DNA from: Bryobacteraceae bacterium
GTDB taxonomy: Bacteria; Acidobacteriota; Terriglobia; Bryobacterales; Bryobacteraceae
Direction: 5' to 3'
NCBI GenBank assembly: GCA_041394945.1
Contig: JAWKHH010000001.1
Coordinates: 1,984,001-2,048,000 of the forward strand
Length of the DNA: 64,000 nucleotides
Below are positions 17,528-26,407 of this stretch, one piece after another. Position numbers and translations under genes: made by a program. The notes below the pieces were generated by a model. That model was given only the letters and a program-made list of their open reading frames with translations. It was not told the DNA's origin and did not search any database. Within the stretch, counting starts at the first letter, position 1. Each line of letters opens with the position of its first letter.

Positions 17528-18286
17528 CTAGTTCGCCGCCCCCATCGCTGTCTCCACGCCGTTGCGGAACGGGTCCACCATGCCGGCCACCGCACCCGTA
17601 TCGATCAGCTCAATGAACGCCGGAACTCCGGAAAACTGCGTCGCGGTCTGGATAAGGTTGTCCGCGGGGCGCACCGACTTTACCGGCAGGCGGACCACGG
17701 CCATGGTCAGCTTGCCCAAGCCGGGAGGCGGCTCGCTGCCCAGCGAGTAGCGAAGGTCGGCGAGCAGCGTCTGCGCTCCGGCCGCGCGCTCGAGCACGAT
17801 CTGCGTCGCCAGGGCGTTCACCACGAAGTGCCGCATTGCCGCCACGCGCCGTTCGCCCTTTCCACCCAGCAGATTCCGCATCTCGGCCGGAGTGTAGTCG
17901 CACCGGAAGGTGAGCCACCATTCGAACGGCCGGGCGATCGCGATTTGCTTGCCGCCGATGTCATGGGAGTACTCGCACGGATAGATCTCCAACCCGTGCT
18001 CCATCGCCGCAAGAGCCTCATCGTCCAACTCCCCGCGGAACTCGAACGGCTTCCCGCAAACGGTTCTGTAGCGCTCGGAAAGCTGTGCATAGGCCTCGTC
18101 GGCGCGGGCCACCGTTTCTTTCGAACCCACGTACCGGCCGAACACGCGCCGCGGCGCAAGAATCGGAGAAAGGGCGTTCAAGTGGCTCCGCAGCCGTTGG
18201 GCCAACTGCTCGGAGACGCGTTCGGTCTGCTGGCGGAGGACTGCCAGTTGCTCGAACGATAGATCGGAAGAGGTCGCGTCGGTCAT
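17528..18286 (-). CDS. Unknown T6SS-operon protein (252 aa)
   Basis: 252 residues, predicted soluble, no signal peptide or membrane helix. The N-terminal 50 residues could be helical (FEQLAVLRQQTERVSEQLAQ), followed by a mixed region with GKPFEFRGELDDEALAAMEH and a C-terminal segment FSGVPAFIELIDTG. I do not recognise a family. It lies six bases upstream of tssK on the same strand and 80 bases after the caspase-like gene, so it belongs to the operon. Cysteines are few (CGKPF, YPCEYS, FRCDYT). A structural adaptor, chaperone for cargo or a regulator are all possible; nothing in the sequence decides. Confidence 0.7.
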   Translation of the reverse strand: MTDATSSDLSFEQLAVLRQQTERVSEQLAQRLRSHLNALSPILAPRRVFGRYVGSKETVARADEAYAQLSERYRTVCGKPFEFRGELDDEALAAMEHGLEIYPCEYSHDIGGKQIAIARPFEWWLTFRCDYTPAEMRNLLGGKGERRVAAMRHFVVNALATQIVLERAAGAQTLLADLRYSLGSEPPPGLGKLTMAVVRLPVKSVRPADNLIQTATQFSGVPAFIELIDTGAVAGMVDPFRNGVETAMGAAN

Positions 18287-18366
18287 GGTCGGTCGGGTCT
18301 CACCGTTTATGGAATTCGTTTGCTGTCACGCGGTTACCAGCGTCCTCCCATTCTACATGCGTGGGC

Positions 18367-19215
18367 TCATTCGTCCTCGACCGGAGGCGTCGTGGGACGG
18401 CGCTCAGGGAGCGCCGGCGCCGTCTGCGGACGCGCAACGTAGTAGTCGTCCGCGTCGGTCGTCGGCGGAATCTCGTGCGTCGCGCGGGCGGTGTTGGAAC
18501 CGTCTCCGTCGTTGTCACCCTCCAGAAACATGCGCACCGGTCGGCGCGTCGTCGACATCACCTTGCGCCGGTAGGCGAGCACGCGCACGCCGAAATCGGT
18601 GGCGATCTCGTCCACGAAGCCCTCCGCGTTGGCCACGTTGCAGGTAAGCAGAACCACACGCGACACCGGGTTGGCCCGGTACGCGGCGGCGATCCGGTCG
18701 TAGAACGGCTGGGACCGGGAACGGTCCGACACACTCCGAACCGCAATCCGCCGCAGTGCACGCAACTCACTCGCCGGCGCCTGGTCGTCGAAGTGCTCCG
18801 AGAACCACGCCGCGATCGCCCGGTCTCGCCGCTTCCCCCGGAGGGCCTGGGCGGCGAACAAGTCGGACTCGATCTCCGAAATCGGATTGCCCGGCCACAC
18901 CGTATTCGCTTCGAAGAACACGACAAACTGCGTTACACGAAGCCGCAGCCGGGGAGCGAAATCGGCGGATCCGGCCACGTCGGCGGCGGCGTCGTCACCA
19001 TCGGCGCCTGCGCCGTGGCCCACCGCGTAGATCACTCTGCCGGTCGACCCGGCCATCACCGCGGCACGCTCGGTTGCCGTGACCGCCTCCTCGGCCGTGG
19101 AGACTTCGATCAGGTTCCGGTTGGCCGGGTCGTGATCCACGAACTGCTGCGCCCACCGGCGATTGTCCCGGTAGATACCGCCCAGATTCTCGGGTGAAGT
19201 CAATACGACATCCAT
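18367..19215 (-). CDS. Caspase-like (clan CD type) His/Cys protein in the T6SS operon
   Basis: 282 residues from ATG 19215 (a GTG is one codon earlier); GGAGG lies five bases before the ATG. Two features fit a caspase/C80/CHAT-type fold: a hydrophobic strand ending in His-Gly, RVIYAVGHGAG (His about residue 67), and a second strand ending in Cys, VSRVVLLTCNVAN (Cys about residue 192). The spacing of about 125 residues suits that fold. The C-terminus is acidic, Pro/Thr-rich and disordered-looking. No signal peptide. The gene sits between the PAAR cargo cassette and the tssK-L-M genes, so it may be secreted cargo or a processing protease. Catalysis is inferred only from the two motifs. Confidence 0.6.
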   Translation of the reverse strand: MDVVLTSPENLGGIYRDNRRWAQQFVDHDPANRNLIEVSTAEEAVTATERAAVMAGSTGRVIYAVGHGAGADGDDAAADVAGSADFAPRLRLRVTQFVVFFEANTVWPGNPISEIESDLFAAQALRGKRRDRAIAAWFSEHFDDQAPASELRALRRIAVRSVSDRSRSQPFYDRIAAAYRANPVSRVVLLTCNVANAEGFVDEIATDFGVRVLAYRRKVMSTTRRPVRMFLEGDNDGDGSNTARATHEIPPTTDADDYYVARPQTAPALPERRPTTPPVEDE

Positions 19216-19226
19216 CACAGCCTCCG

Positions 19227-19796
19227 TCAGCGCACAAAGTACGATTTGACGATGTTCAGATCCGCATCCAGTTCCACTTCGAAACCGGGACGCTGCGGGT
19301 TGTGGCCGCGCGTGCCCGGCGCGCGGTCCCTGTCGCCGAACATCACGATCAGGTTCTCCCCGTCCTGCGCGACACGGATCTGGTAGACCGAAAGATCGCG
19401 GTTTTGCCTGCCGAATACCTCCATCGCGCGTGCGATCGCCAGAAGGTTACGTCCGCGGATGGTGTCGACGGCCTCCACCCGTTCCGGATTCGCCAGCAGC
19501 GCATTCACTTCCGTCGCGCTGAGTTCGGCGCCGCCCGCCGGACGCGAACCAAATACCACGGCCTTCCCCAGCTCCTTCCCCTGCTCGGCGAACACCACCA
19601 CCTCCGTGCTTCCGGCGCGCATCAATTGCACCTGGAACTGGGCCAGATCCACCCGGCGCCGCTCGGCGACTCCCAACTGCGAATGCATCGCCAGGTAGCT
19701 CGTCCCGGAAATCGTGTCGAGGATTACAAACGGACCTGCCATCGTGCCTGAACCTCCCATCGCCATCAATGCCGCGGTTTGGATCGCGAGTCTCAC
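19227..19796 (-). CDS. Candidate immunity protein to the PAAR-JAMM effector
   Basis: 189 residues from GTG 19796, which overlaps the stop of the PAAR gene (GTGA); the frame is open further upstream, but that part only shadows the PAAR gene. The N-terminal 25 residues (LAIQTAALMAMGGSGTMAGP) are weakly hydrophobic. The C-terminal part ends with GFEVELDADLNIVKSYFVR, a beta-strand pair like those ending NTF2-fold immunity proteins. I recognise no definite family. Immediate translational coupling behind a toxin-like gene is the usual place for a cognate immunity gene, which is the main argument; an accessory or second effector is possible. Confidence 0.5.
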   Translation of the reverse strand: MRLAIQTAALMAMGGSGTMAGPFVILDTISGTSYLAMHSQLGVAERRRVDLAQFQVQLMRAGSTEVVVFAEQGKELGKAVVFGSRPAGGAELSATEVNALLANPERVEAVDTIRGRNLLAIARAMEVFGRQNRDLSVYQIRVAQDGENLIVMFGDRDRAPGTRGHNPQRPGFEVELDADLNIVKSYFVR

Positions 19797-20737
19797 AGTG
19801 TCGTATCCGCTCCGGTCGCCGGATCGTACTTTCGAAATGTTCCACTCGGCGTACCCAGGTAGCCCGGATAGCCTTGGGTGTTGCTGTCGGACTTGTCCTG
19901 CCCGGAGAAGTTGTCCGAGTTGAAGCCGTCGCGGGCCGGATCGTCGGTCCGGATCGCGTCGCCCGTCGCGGGGTCCTGCAGCGAGTACGCGGCGTGCGTG
20001 TGATAGTCGCCGACGACGGTGGCGCCCGGGGGCGCCGGCGCCTGTGTGAGCGGATTCGCCCCCTGGTCCGTGCCCTGCGCGGGGCCCGTGAAGTAGAACT
20101 TGCCGTCGGCCCCCTGATAGATCAATCCGGAGTACTCGAGGTTCGCCTGGATCGACTGCGGATTGGCCAATTGAAGCGCCGCCCGCGCCGCCTCGTCCAG
20201 CGAATCGTAAGGACCGTTCGGAGCCGCGCCCGTGGCCGTACCGCCGATGATCACCGACGTCAACCCCTTGACGATCTTGTTCGGTGGACCCACTGCTTCG
20301 AGGATCGTGTCGGTCTGCCGGCAAGCCGGAAGATTGTTGATCAGCACTGTGGGCGATCCGTCGATCACCACGCCCGGCCCATGCGGAGGCGCCGGCAGTG
20401 GCGTGCCGCAGACGTGGATATCGGCTCCGCCCGCCGACGCCGTGATCGTCGCGCCCATCGCTGCCGCGGCCGAAGCCTTCGCCGTCTGCTCGGCAGCCAC
20501 GGCGGCTGGCGCTCCGGGAGTCCCCATCGCCGCCTGCGTGGCCGCCGCGGCCGCCTTCAGCGTCGCATCCGATGCGTTCTTCGCCGCCTGCAATCCCGCG
20601 GCTGCCATCGCCGGCACACCGCGCCACGCCGGAAGATTCCCGATCAGCACGTTGATGCTCCCGGGGCCCGGTCCGAGCACCGGGGGCAGCGGGTGCATCA
20701 CGGAGTCGGTAACTCGAGCTGCTGGTCCGGTTGCCAT
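19793..20737 (-). CDS. PAAR-domain protein with C-terminal JAMM-like (DUF4329-type) domain, T6SS effector
   Basis: 314 residues. Residues about 1-165 are a PAAR/DUF4150 tip domain (ATGPAARVTDSVMHP, INVLIGNLPAWR, GADIHVCGTPLPAPPHGPG, GSPTVLINNLPACRQTD), interrupted at 41-95 by an Ala-rich probable helix. Residues 185-314 resemble DUF4329: GDYHTHAAYS with His246-x-His248, then Ser278-Gly-Gln-Asp281, preceded by Glu201. Together these match the E...HxH...SxxD zinc site of JAB1/MPN (JAMM) metalloproteases. The PAAR part would sharpen the VgrG spike and carry the enzyme into a target cell. It directly follows vgrG in the operon; the next gene overlaps and may be its immunity gene. Confidence 0.8.
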   Translation of the reverse strand: MATGPAARVTDSVMHPLPPVLGPGPGSINVLIGNLPAWRGVPAMAAAGLQAAKNASDATLKAAAAATQAAMGTPGAPAAVAAEQTAKASAAAAMGATITASAGGADIHVCGTPLPAPPHGPGVVIDGSPTVLINNLPACRQTDTILEAVGPPNKIVKGLTSVIIGGTATGAAPNGPYDSLDEAARAALQLANPQSIQANLEYSGLIYQGADGKFYFTGPAQGTDQGANPLTQAPAPPGATVVGDYHTHAAYSLQDPATGDAIRTDDPARDGFNSDNFSGQDKSDSNTQGYPGYLGTPSGTFRKYDPATGADTTL

Positions 20738-20738
20738 G

Positions 20739-22631
20739 TCAGTTCAACTTGATCAGCGGGCTCTTCACCGTGATCATCCCTGGCGTCATCTCGATCGAAC
20801 TGCCGCCGCACACGATTTTGATGCTCGTCTTGGCGGTAATGGTGATATCCTTCGCCTCGGTCGAGTCGGTGCCCAACGGCGTCTTGCTCGATGTGTTGCC
20901 CTTCGATACCGTGAGCGAATCGTTCCCCTCAAGGATCTTCACGATCCGGTCCTTCTTCTCCACCGTCACCTCGAGGTTGCCCTCCTCGACGGTGAGCTTA
21001 TCGTCCTTGTGAATCGTCGTCGTTCGCGACCCGCCCACGCTCCGGCTCTCGCTCGCCTCGACGATCGTCTTCAGGTTGCGCTCAGCGTGAACGTAAATCT
21101 CTTCCTTGTCCTTCTTGTCCTCGAACCGGATCTCGTTGAAGTTCGACGCGGACCCGTTCGGGGAACTCCGCGACTTGATCCCGCTCTGCGTCTTGTTCGC
21201 CGGAAGGTCGTAGGGCGGCATCATATCCGAGTTGTAGACACTCGCCATCACCATCGGCTGGTCCGGATCGCCTTCGAGGAAGCTCACCACCACCTCCTGC
21301 CCCACGCGCGGGATGTGGATCATTCCCCACTGCTGACCCGCCCACGGCGTAGCCACCCGCAGGAAGCACGTGCTCTTGTCGTTGAACTGGCCCTTCCGGT
21401 CCCAGAAGAACTGCACCTTTACGCGCCCGAACTTGTCCACGTAGATCTCCTCGCCGGGAGGCCCAACCACCACGGCCGTCTGCGGGCCGCGCACGAACGG
21501 TTTCCGCGTCCGCCGCGCCGGGCGGTACGGAATCTTGAACGGGATACACGTGAACTTGGCGGCGTACGGCCGCCCAACGGCATCGCCCGAGTCGTACGCC
21601 GGCGTCTGCTCAACGCTGTGCTGCACCGACGTGATCACATACTTCGCGTTGAGCGCCGCTTTGAAGTGCCGCGCCATTTCAAACGTGTGCCCGGCGGCCA
21701 TCACGCCGAAACTCGTCGTGCCAGCGGAAACGTTGTAGGCCGCCTCTTCCTGCTCCATCCGGATCCGCACGATGCGCTCACCCTCCGGCTCCACATCGCC
21801 CAGGCGCTGCTCCGGTTCCTGGAACAGCTGCGCGTATTCGCCCGGATAATCGTAGATCTCGAGCGAACTGTTGTCACCCACCTGAATCGTCGACGGCTCG
21901 GCGACATTCAGGTTCTTCGCCGGCAGTTGGAAGTGGTGGTCCCGCAGCGTGAACAGCCCCGGACGCAGCTCCTCGCTCGTCTCCCACGATGCGATTTGGC
22001 CGGACTTGCCCGCCTCCGCGATGTAGTCGAGCTTCGCCTGAAACGGGACGTCCTTATGGCCGTTCGGATTGTCCGACAGAATCAGGTCGTGCCCGTCGGC
22101 CTTCTGCTCAAAGAAGTAGAAGATCCCTTCCTCTTCGAGCACCCGGTTCACAAAGTCCCAGTCGCTCTCCCGGTACTGCACGCAATAGTCCCACTTCAGG
22201 TGCGGTTTCTGGAGGTTGAAAGTGAACCGCTGCATACCAGCATTGTTGAAAACCTCTTCCACGATCTCGGGAATCGTTTTGGCTTGGAAGATCCGGCAGT
22301 CGTGGCGGGCCGTCAGCCTCCAGTACCACGGCACGATGTCGAGCCGAAACAGGTCCGCCTCCTCTTCCCGGCCGCTTTGCACCAGCCGCCGTACGATCCC
22401 GTGGAAGTGACGCGTCTTGCCCGGCATCACCTCCATGCGGATCGCCACCGGCTTTCCCACCAGCGCCTGCGCGGTCACCTTCGAGACGTTCTCCCGCTCC
22501 ACCATCACATGCGCCTTGATGGTGAACAACTCCGAGATCCGGTCGACGCAGGTAAAGTGCAGCAAAAGTAGCACGTCCGCGCCGAGTGGCGACTCAATGG
22601 AAATCAAGCGGCCTTTCTGTGTATATTTCAT
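20739..22631 (-). CDS. vgrG: T6SS spike protein VgrG (TssI)
   Basis: 630 residues with the full VgrG plan: gp27-like base (FHGIVRRLVQSGREEEADLF, YRESDWDFVNRVLEEEGIFY), then the OB-fold/gp5-like region with YVDKFGRVKVQFFWDRKG and WAGQQWGMIHIPRVGQEVVV, SFLEGDPDQPMVMASVYN, and a C-terminal beta-helix of valine-rich repeats ending in GMITVKSPLIKLN. There is no extra C-terminal enzyme domain, so this VgrG is a plain spike and cargo must ride on PAAR or adaptors. AAGGAGGC lies before the ATG. It is 46 bases downstream of clpV and abuts the PAAR gene. Confidence 0.95.
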   Translation of the reverse strand: MKYTQKGRLISIESPLGADVLLLLHFTCVDRISELFTIKAHVMVERENVSKVTAQALVGKPVAIRMEVMPGKTRHFHGIVRRLVQSGREEEADLFRLDIVPWYWRLTARHDCRIFQAKTIPEIVEEVFNNAGMQRFTFNLQKPHLKWDYCVQYRESDWDFVNRVLEEEGIFYFFEQKADGHDLILSDNPNGHKDVPFQAKLDYIAEAGKSGQIASWETSEELRPGLFTLRDHHFQLPAKNLNVAEPSTIQVGDNSSLEIYDYPGEYAQLFQEPEQRLGDVEPEGERIVRIRMEQEEAAYNVSAGTTSFGVMAAGHTFEMARHFKAALNAKYVITSVQHSVEQTPAYDSGDAVGRPYAAKFTCIPFKIPYRPARRTRKPFVRGPQTAVVVGPPGEEIYVDKFGRVKVQFFWDRKGQFNDKSTCFLRVATPWAGQQWGMIHIPRVGQEVVVSFLEGDPDQPMVMASVYNSDMMPPYDLPANKTQSGIKSRSSPNGSASNFNEIRFEDKKDKEEIYVHAERNLKTIVEASESRSVGGSRTTTIHKDDKLTVEEGNLEVTVEKKDRIVKILEGNDSLTVSKGNTSSKTPLGTDSTEAKDITITAKTSIKIVCGGSSIEMTPGMITVKSPLIKLN

Positions 22632-22677
22632 CGAACCTGCCTCCTTCGATTCCTCCGGGTAACCGAGCTTTTATGGC

Positions 22678-25305
22678 CTAGGCGTACACGAACGCACCGT
22701 TCTCATCCACGTCCACACTGACGGTGCTCACCGCTTGGCCCTCGGCCATCGCTGTCAGCAACTGGTGCGAAATCGCCGGCAGCATCGTGTTGGTCAGAAT
22801 GTTGTCCACGTTGCGCGCTCCGCTCTCCACTTCGGTGCACCGCGCGGCCACCTGGTCTACGACGGCGTCGCTCCAACTAAGCTCCACCCGATGGTTCTCC
22901 ATCAGCCGCCGCTTGATCTTACCGAGCTTCAGACGGATGATCTGTTTCAGATTCTCGTCGCGCACCGGGTAGTACGGCACCACGACCAGACGCCCCAGAA
23001 ACGCCGGTTTGAAGACTTTGTCCAACTCCGGCTTGATCGTCTTCGAAAGCCCCTCCGGACTCGGCATCGTCTCCGGATCGGCCGTCAGCTTCATGATCGT
23101 GTCCGTCGCCGCATTCGAGGTGAGGATGATGATCGTATTCTTGAAATCGATCTCCCGTCCCTCGCCGTCTTCCATCTGGCCCTTGTCGAAAACCTGAAAG
23201 AACAACTCCAGAACGTCCGGATGCGCCTTCTCCACCTCATCAAGCAGCACCACCGAGTACGGCCGCCGCCGGACGGCCTCGGTAAGCACGCCGCCCTCTC
23301 CATAGCCGACGTACCCCGGAGGCGACCCCTTCAGAGTCGACACCGTGTGCGCCTCCTGAAACTCGGACATATTGATCGCGATCATGTTCCGCTCGCCGCC
23401 GTACATCAGGTCCGACAGCGCCAGCGCCGTCTCCGTCTTCCCAACGCCCGACGGGCCCACCAGGAGGAACACGCCGATCGGCTTCACCGGATCGTCCAGG
23501 CTCGCCTTCGACGTACGAATCCTCTGGCTGATCGATACGAGCGCGTGGGACTGGCCGATCACACGCTGGTTGAGGTGTTTCTCCAGTTCAAGCACGATGC
23601 CGATCTCGTCCTTGAGCATCTTGCCCACCGGAATCCCGGTCCACGCCGAAATCACCTCGCCCACCACCTGCGCGTCCACGCACACCCGGATCAGCGGCGT
23701 CTCCCCCTGCAGTGCTTCCATCTCGGCGTTCAGCTTGTCGAGTTCGGCGCGCAGTTCGGCGGCCTCGGCGGAGTCCCCGGCTTCCAGCTTGCCGCGAATC
23801 TCGCGGATTTTCTCCACCAACCCGCGCTCCTGCTCCCACCGCGCCCGAAGCGCCGCCAGTTCGTCCTCCACCTTCTTCTGCTTCGTGGCGATTCCCGTGA
23901 GCCGCTCCGCGTGATCCGCGCCGACGGCCGCCTCGCGTTCGAGTACACGCTTCTGCACGGCCAGATCCTCGAGCGTGCGCACCGCGTCTTCAATCGCCGG
24001 CGGCACCGCGCTCTGCCCCAGCGCCAGCCGCGCGCACGCCGTATCGAGAACGCTCACCGCCTTGTCGGGCAGTTGCCGGTCCGCGATGTAGCGATGCGAA
24101 AAGCGCACCGCAGCCGCCACGCCTTCATCAAGGATCCGCACTTTGTGGTGGTTCTCGAGCGAACTCACCACGCCGCGCAGCATCAGCATGCACTGCTCCT
24201 CGCTCGGCTCGCCCACCTTCACCGGCTGAAAGCGCCGCGCCAGCGCCGGATCTTTCTCGAAGTACTTCTTGTACTCGCTCCACGTGGTGGCCGCGATCGT
24301 CCGCAGCTCGCCGCGCGCCAGCGCCGGCTTCAGCAGGTTTGCCGCGTCGTTCTGGCCCGCTTGGCCGCCTGCGCCGATCATCGTGTGCGCCTCGTCGATG
24401 AACAGGATCACCGGCACTTCGGACCGCTTCACTTCCTCAATGAGGCCCTTCAACCGGTTTTCGAACTCGCCCTTCACGCCGGCGCCGGCCTGCAGCAGCG
24501 CCAGATCGAGCGTCCGCACCACCACGTTCCGCAGAGCCGGCGGCACGTCGCCCTGCGCCACCCGCATCGCGAAGCCCTCGACGACAGCGGTTTTCCCCAC
24601 GCCCGCCTCGCCCACGAGAATCGGGTTGTTCTGCCGCCGCCTGGTCAGGATGTCCACGATCTGGCGAATCTCGGCGTCGCGCGCCAGCACCGGGTCGATC
24701 TTGCCCGCGCTCGCGTTGGACGTCAGATTCACCGTGTATTGGTCGAGGAACGGCGTCTTCCCTCCGGGCTTCGCACCCGCCGCGCCCCCTTCGCCCGCCC
24801 CGCTGGCATCGAGTCCCGCCGCCGCGGCCGTCTCGGCAGAAGAACTCACCAGCGCACCGAAGTCTTTCTTCAGCGTCTCCGGATTGATCTTCGCCCACTC
24901 CTTGGTCACCTGCAGCATCATCCGGTTCAACTCCGGATTCACCGCCAGCGCCAGAATCGTGAATCCGCTCCGGATCTCGCCCGCGCCGAAGTTGAGCGAG
25001 CCGAGCGTCCACGCTTCCACAAGCATCTTGACCAGCGACGGCGACAGCTCCGGCGTCCGCGCGTTGCCGGTCTTCAACCGGTCCAGGCTCCGGCCAAGAT
25101 CGGCGGCGAAGCGCGAAAGGTCGATCTCGAAATATCGCGCGATCGGCGCGAAGTCGCCCTCGGTCTCGTCCTTCAATTTCGAAAGGTAGTGCTCCACCTC
25201 GACGTCGTAGTGCCGCCGCGACATACACAACGCCGCCGCGCCGTTCAACGCCGTGCGTGTATCGTCGTTCAGCTTTCCGATCAGGCTTTTTAAACTGACG
25301 GACAT
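22678..25305 (-). CDS. clpV: T6SS sheath-recycling ATPase ClpV (TssH)
   Basis: 875 residues. An N-terminal Clp-N-like domain (residues 1-145) is followed by AAA domain 1 with Walker A GEAGVGKTA (232-240) and Walker B VPVILFIDEAHTMIGAGGQ, a middle coiled-coil, and AAA domain 2 with GPSGVGKTETALALSDLMYG and YSVVLLDEVEKAHPDVLELF. The family unfolds contracted TssBC sheath, and the N-domain binds a helix of TssC. Length and order are as in known ClpV. The end of the protein is the C-terminal D2-small domain (NILTNTMLPAISHQLL). Position between tssG and vgrG is normal for T6SS operons. Confidence 0.95.
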   Translation of the reverse strand: MSVSLKSLIGKLNDDTRTALNGAAALCMSRRHYDVEVEHYLSKLKDETEGDFAPIARYFEIDLSRFAADLGRSLDRLKTGNARTPELSPSLVKMLVEAWTLGSLNFGAGEIRSGFTILALAVNPELNRMMLQVTKEWAKINPETLKKDFGALVSSSAETAAAAGLDASGAGEGGAAGAKPGGKTPFLDQYTVNLTSNASAGKIDPVLARDAEIRQIVDILTRRRQNNPILVGEAGVGKTAVVEGFAMRVAQGDVPPALRNVVVRTLDLALLQAGAGVKGEFENRLKGLIEEVKRSEVPVILFIDEAHTMIGAGGQAGQNDAANLLKPALARGELRTIAATTWSEYKKYFEKDPALARRFQPVKVGEPSEEQCMLMLRGVVSSLENHHKVRILDEGVAAAVRFSHRYIADRQLPDKAVSVLDTACARLALGQSAVPPAIEDAVRTLEDLAVQKRVLEREAAVGADHAERLTGIATKQKKVEDELAALRARWEQERGLVEKIREIRGKLEAGDSAEAAELRAELDKLNAEMEALQGETPLIRVCVDAQVVGEVISAWTGIPVGKMLKDEIGIVLELEKHLNQRVIGQSHALVSISQRIRTSKASLDDPVKPIGVFLLVGPSGVGKTETALALSDLMYGGERNMIAINMSEFQEAHTVSTLKGSPPGYVGYGEGGVLTEAVRRRPYSVVLLDEVEKAHPDVLELFFQVFDKGQMEDGEGREIDFKNTIIILTSNAATDTIMKLTADPETMPSPEGLSKTIKPELDKVFKPAFLGRLVVVPYYPVRDENLKQIIRLKLGKIKRRLMENHRVELSWSDAVVDQVAARCTEVESGARNVDNILTNTMLPAISHQLLTAMAEGQAVSTVSVDVDENGAFVYA

Positions 25306-25324
25306 CGCAAGATTCTCCTTTGCC

Positions 25325-26407
25325 TCATTCGAGAGCCATCACGGCATCGTCGGGATGCCGCGGGAACTCCGGCTTCACCTTCATCCAGGTTGTCCAGCCG
25401 AGCTGGATCGTTTCCTCGCCCTGTAACTCGCACTGCGGAACTTCCTCTTTCCGCAGTACCAGTTGCAGCTCGAAGTCGAACTGTTCTCGCGCGTAAAATC
25501 GCGCCATCGTCCGCAGGCGACGGTATCCTTCACGCCCCGGCAGGAACTGCTCATACTCCTTCATCGTCAGCGGACCCAGCCGCACCCGCACTCGCGCCCC
25601 TTGATCCCAAACCGCGTCGCCCACCACCGTTCCAGCTCCCAGTTCCGCCGAATCGTCATACTCGGTCTCGAACCGGCACATCTCATCCTCGGCCAGCGGA
25701 TACCACGCGCCCACGAACTGGATCACCTCGGCCGCCACGCCGAAGTAATCCCCGATCATCTGCTCGAGCCCCACCGCCGGACGGCTCTCCGGACCAAGGA
25801 GCCCGGCGTAGAAGAACATCGTTTCATCGGCCACCTCCTGCCGCTTCCGCAGCGACTTTCCGTGCAGACCGGCGAGCGAAGCCAGGTACGCCACCATCCG
25901 TTCGTCTTCGTACCGCACCGGCAGCCGCGGCTTCTTCCACGCCCGGTAAAACAGCGACAGCATCCGGTGATGGAACATGTCGAGGAACGACCGCAGCGTC
26001 GAATCCTTCTTCCGGTCCCGCTCGATCACCATCTCGCTGTAGAAGTGCGGCAAAACGCCCGCGCTCCCGGTGAGCCCCAGCAGGTTCACCGTCATCCGCC
26101 ACGGCCCTTCGCCGGCCTTGAGCGTGTGAATATCGCTCGGCGGAAACCCGAGCGACGGATTCACGCCGAACCGGACCGCTTCCTTGCCAGGGTCGCCGTA
26201 TGTACCCACGCGCGGGCGGTCCGGAAACGCCTCCTCGAGCGCCCAAACAGCTTCAAAGAACTCAAAATCCCAAGGCTCGTCCCGCAGCGCGCGCGCCACG
26301 TCGGCCATCCGCTCGTCCAAGGCGCCCTTGGGCCGCGGCGCTGCCTTCCGGATCTGGGATTCCTCCTTCCCTAGCTGAGAATCCTCCGGCCCGACCGGGG
26401 TTGCCAT
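25325..26407 (-). CDS. tssG: T6SS baseplate protein TssG
   Basis: 360 residues. Characteristic TssG segments are DEPWDFEFFEAVWALEEAFP, EAVRFGVNPSLGFPPSDI, MTVNLLGLTGSAGVLPHFYS, LDMFHHRMLSLFYRAWKKPR and QGARVRVRLGPLTMKEYEQF. TssG pairs with TssF to form the baseplate wedge. It overlaps the end of tssF by 37 bases (26371-26407), an overlap seen in many T6SS operons and consistent with coupled translation and 2:1 TssF:TssG assembly. A Lys/Glu-rich N-terminal tail of about 25 residues precedes the conserved core; an internal start would trim it. Confidence 0.93.
   Translation of the reverse strand: MATPVGPEDSQLGKEESQIRKAAPRPKGALDERMADVARALRDEPWDFEFFEAVWALEEAFPDRPRVGTYGDPGKEAVRFGVNPSLGFPPSDIHTLKAGEGPWRMTVNLLGLTGSAGVLPHFYSEMVIERDRKKDSTLRSFLDMFHHRMLSLFYRAWKKPRLPVRYEDERMVAYLASLAGLHGKSLRKRQEVADETMFFYAGLLGPESRPAVGLEQMIGDYFGVAAEVIQFVGAWYPLAEDEMCRFETEYDDSAELGAGTVVGDAVWDQGARVRVRLGPLTMKEYEQFLPGREGYRRLRTMARFYAREQFDFELQLVLRKEEVPQCELQGEETIQLGWTTWMKVKPEFPRHPDDAVMALE

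Noticed and set aside
19227..20627. A single 466-codon frame spanning the PAAR gene and the following gene
   Set aside because: Its first two thirds shadow the PAAR gene in another frame; the real gene starts at the GTG at 19796.
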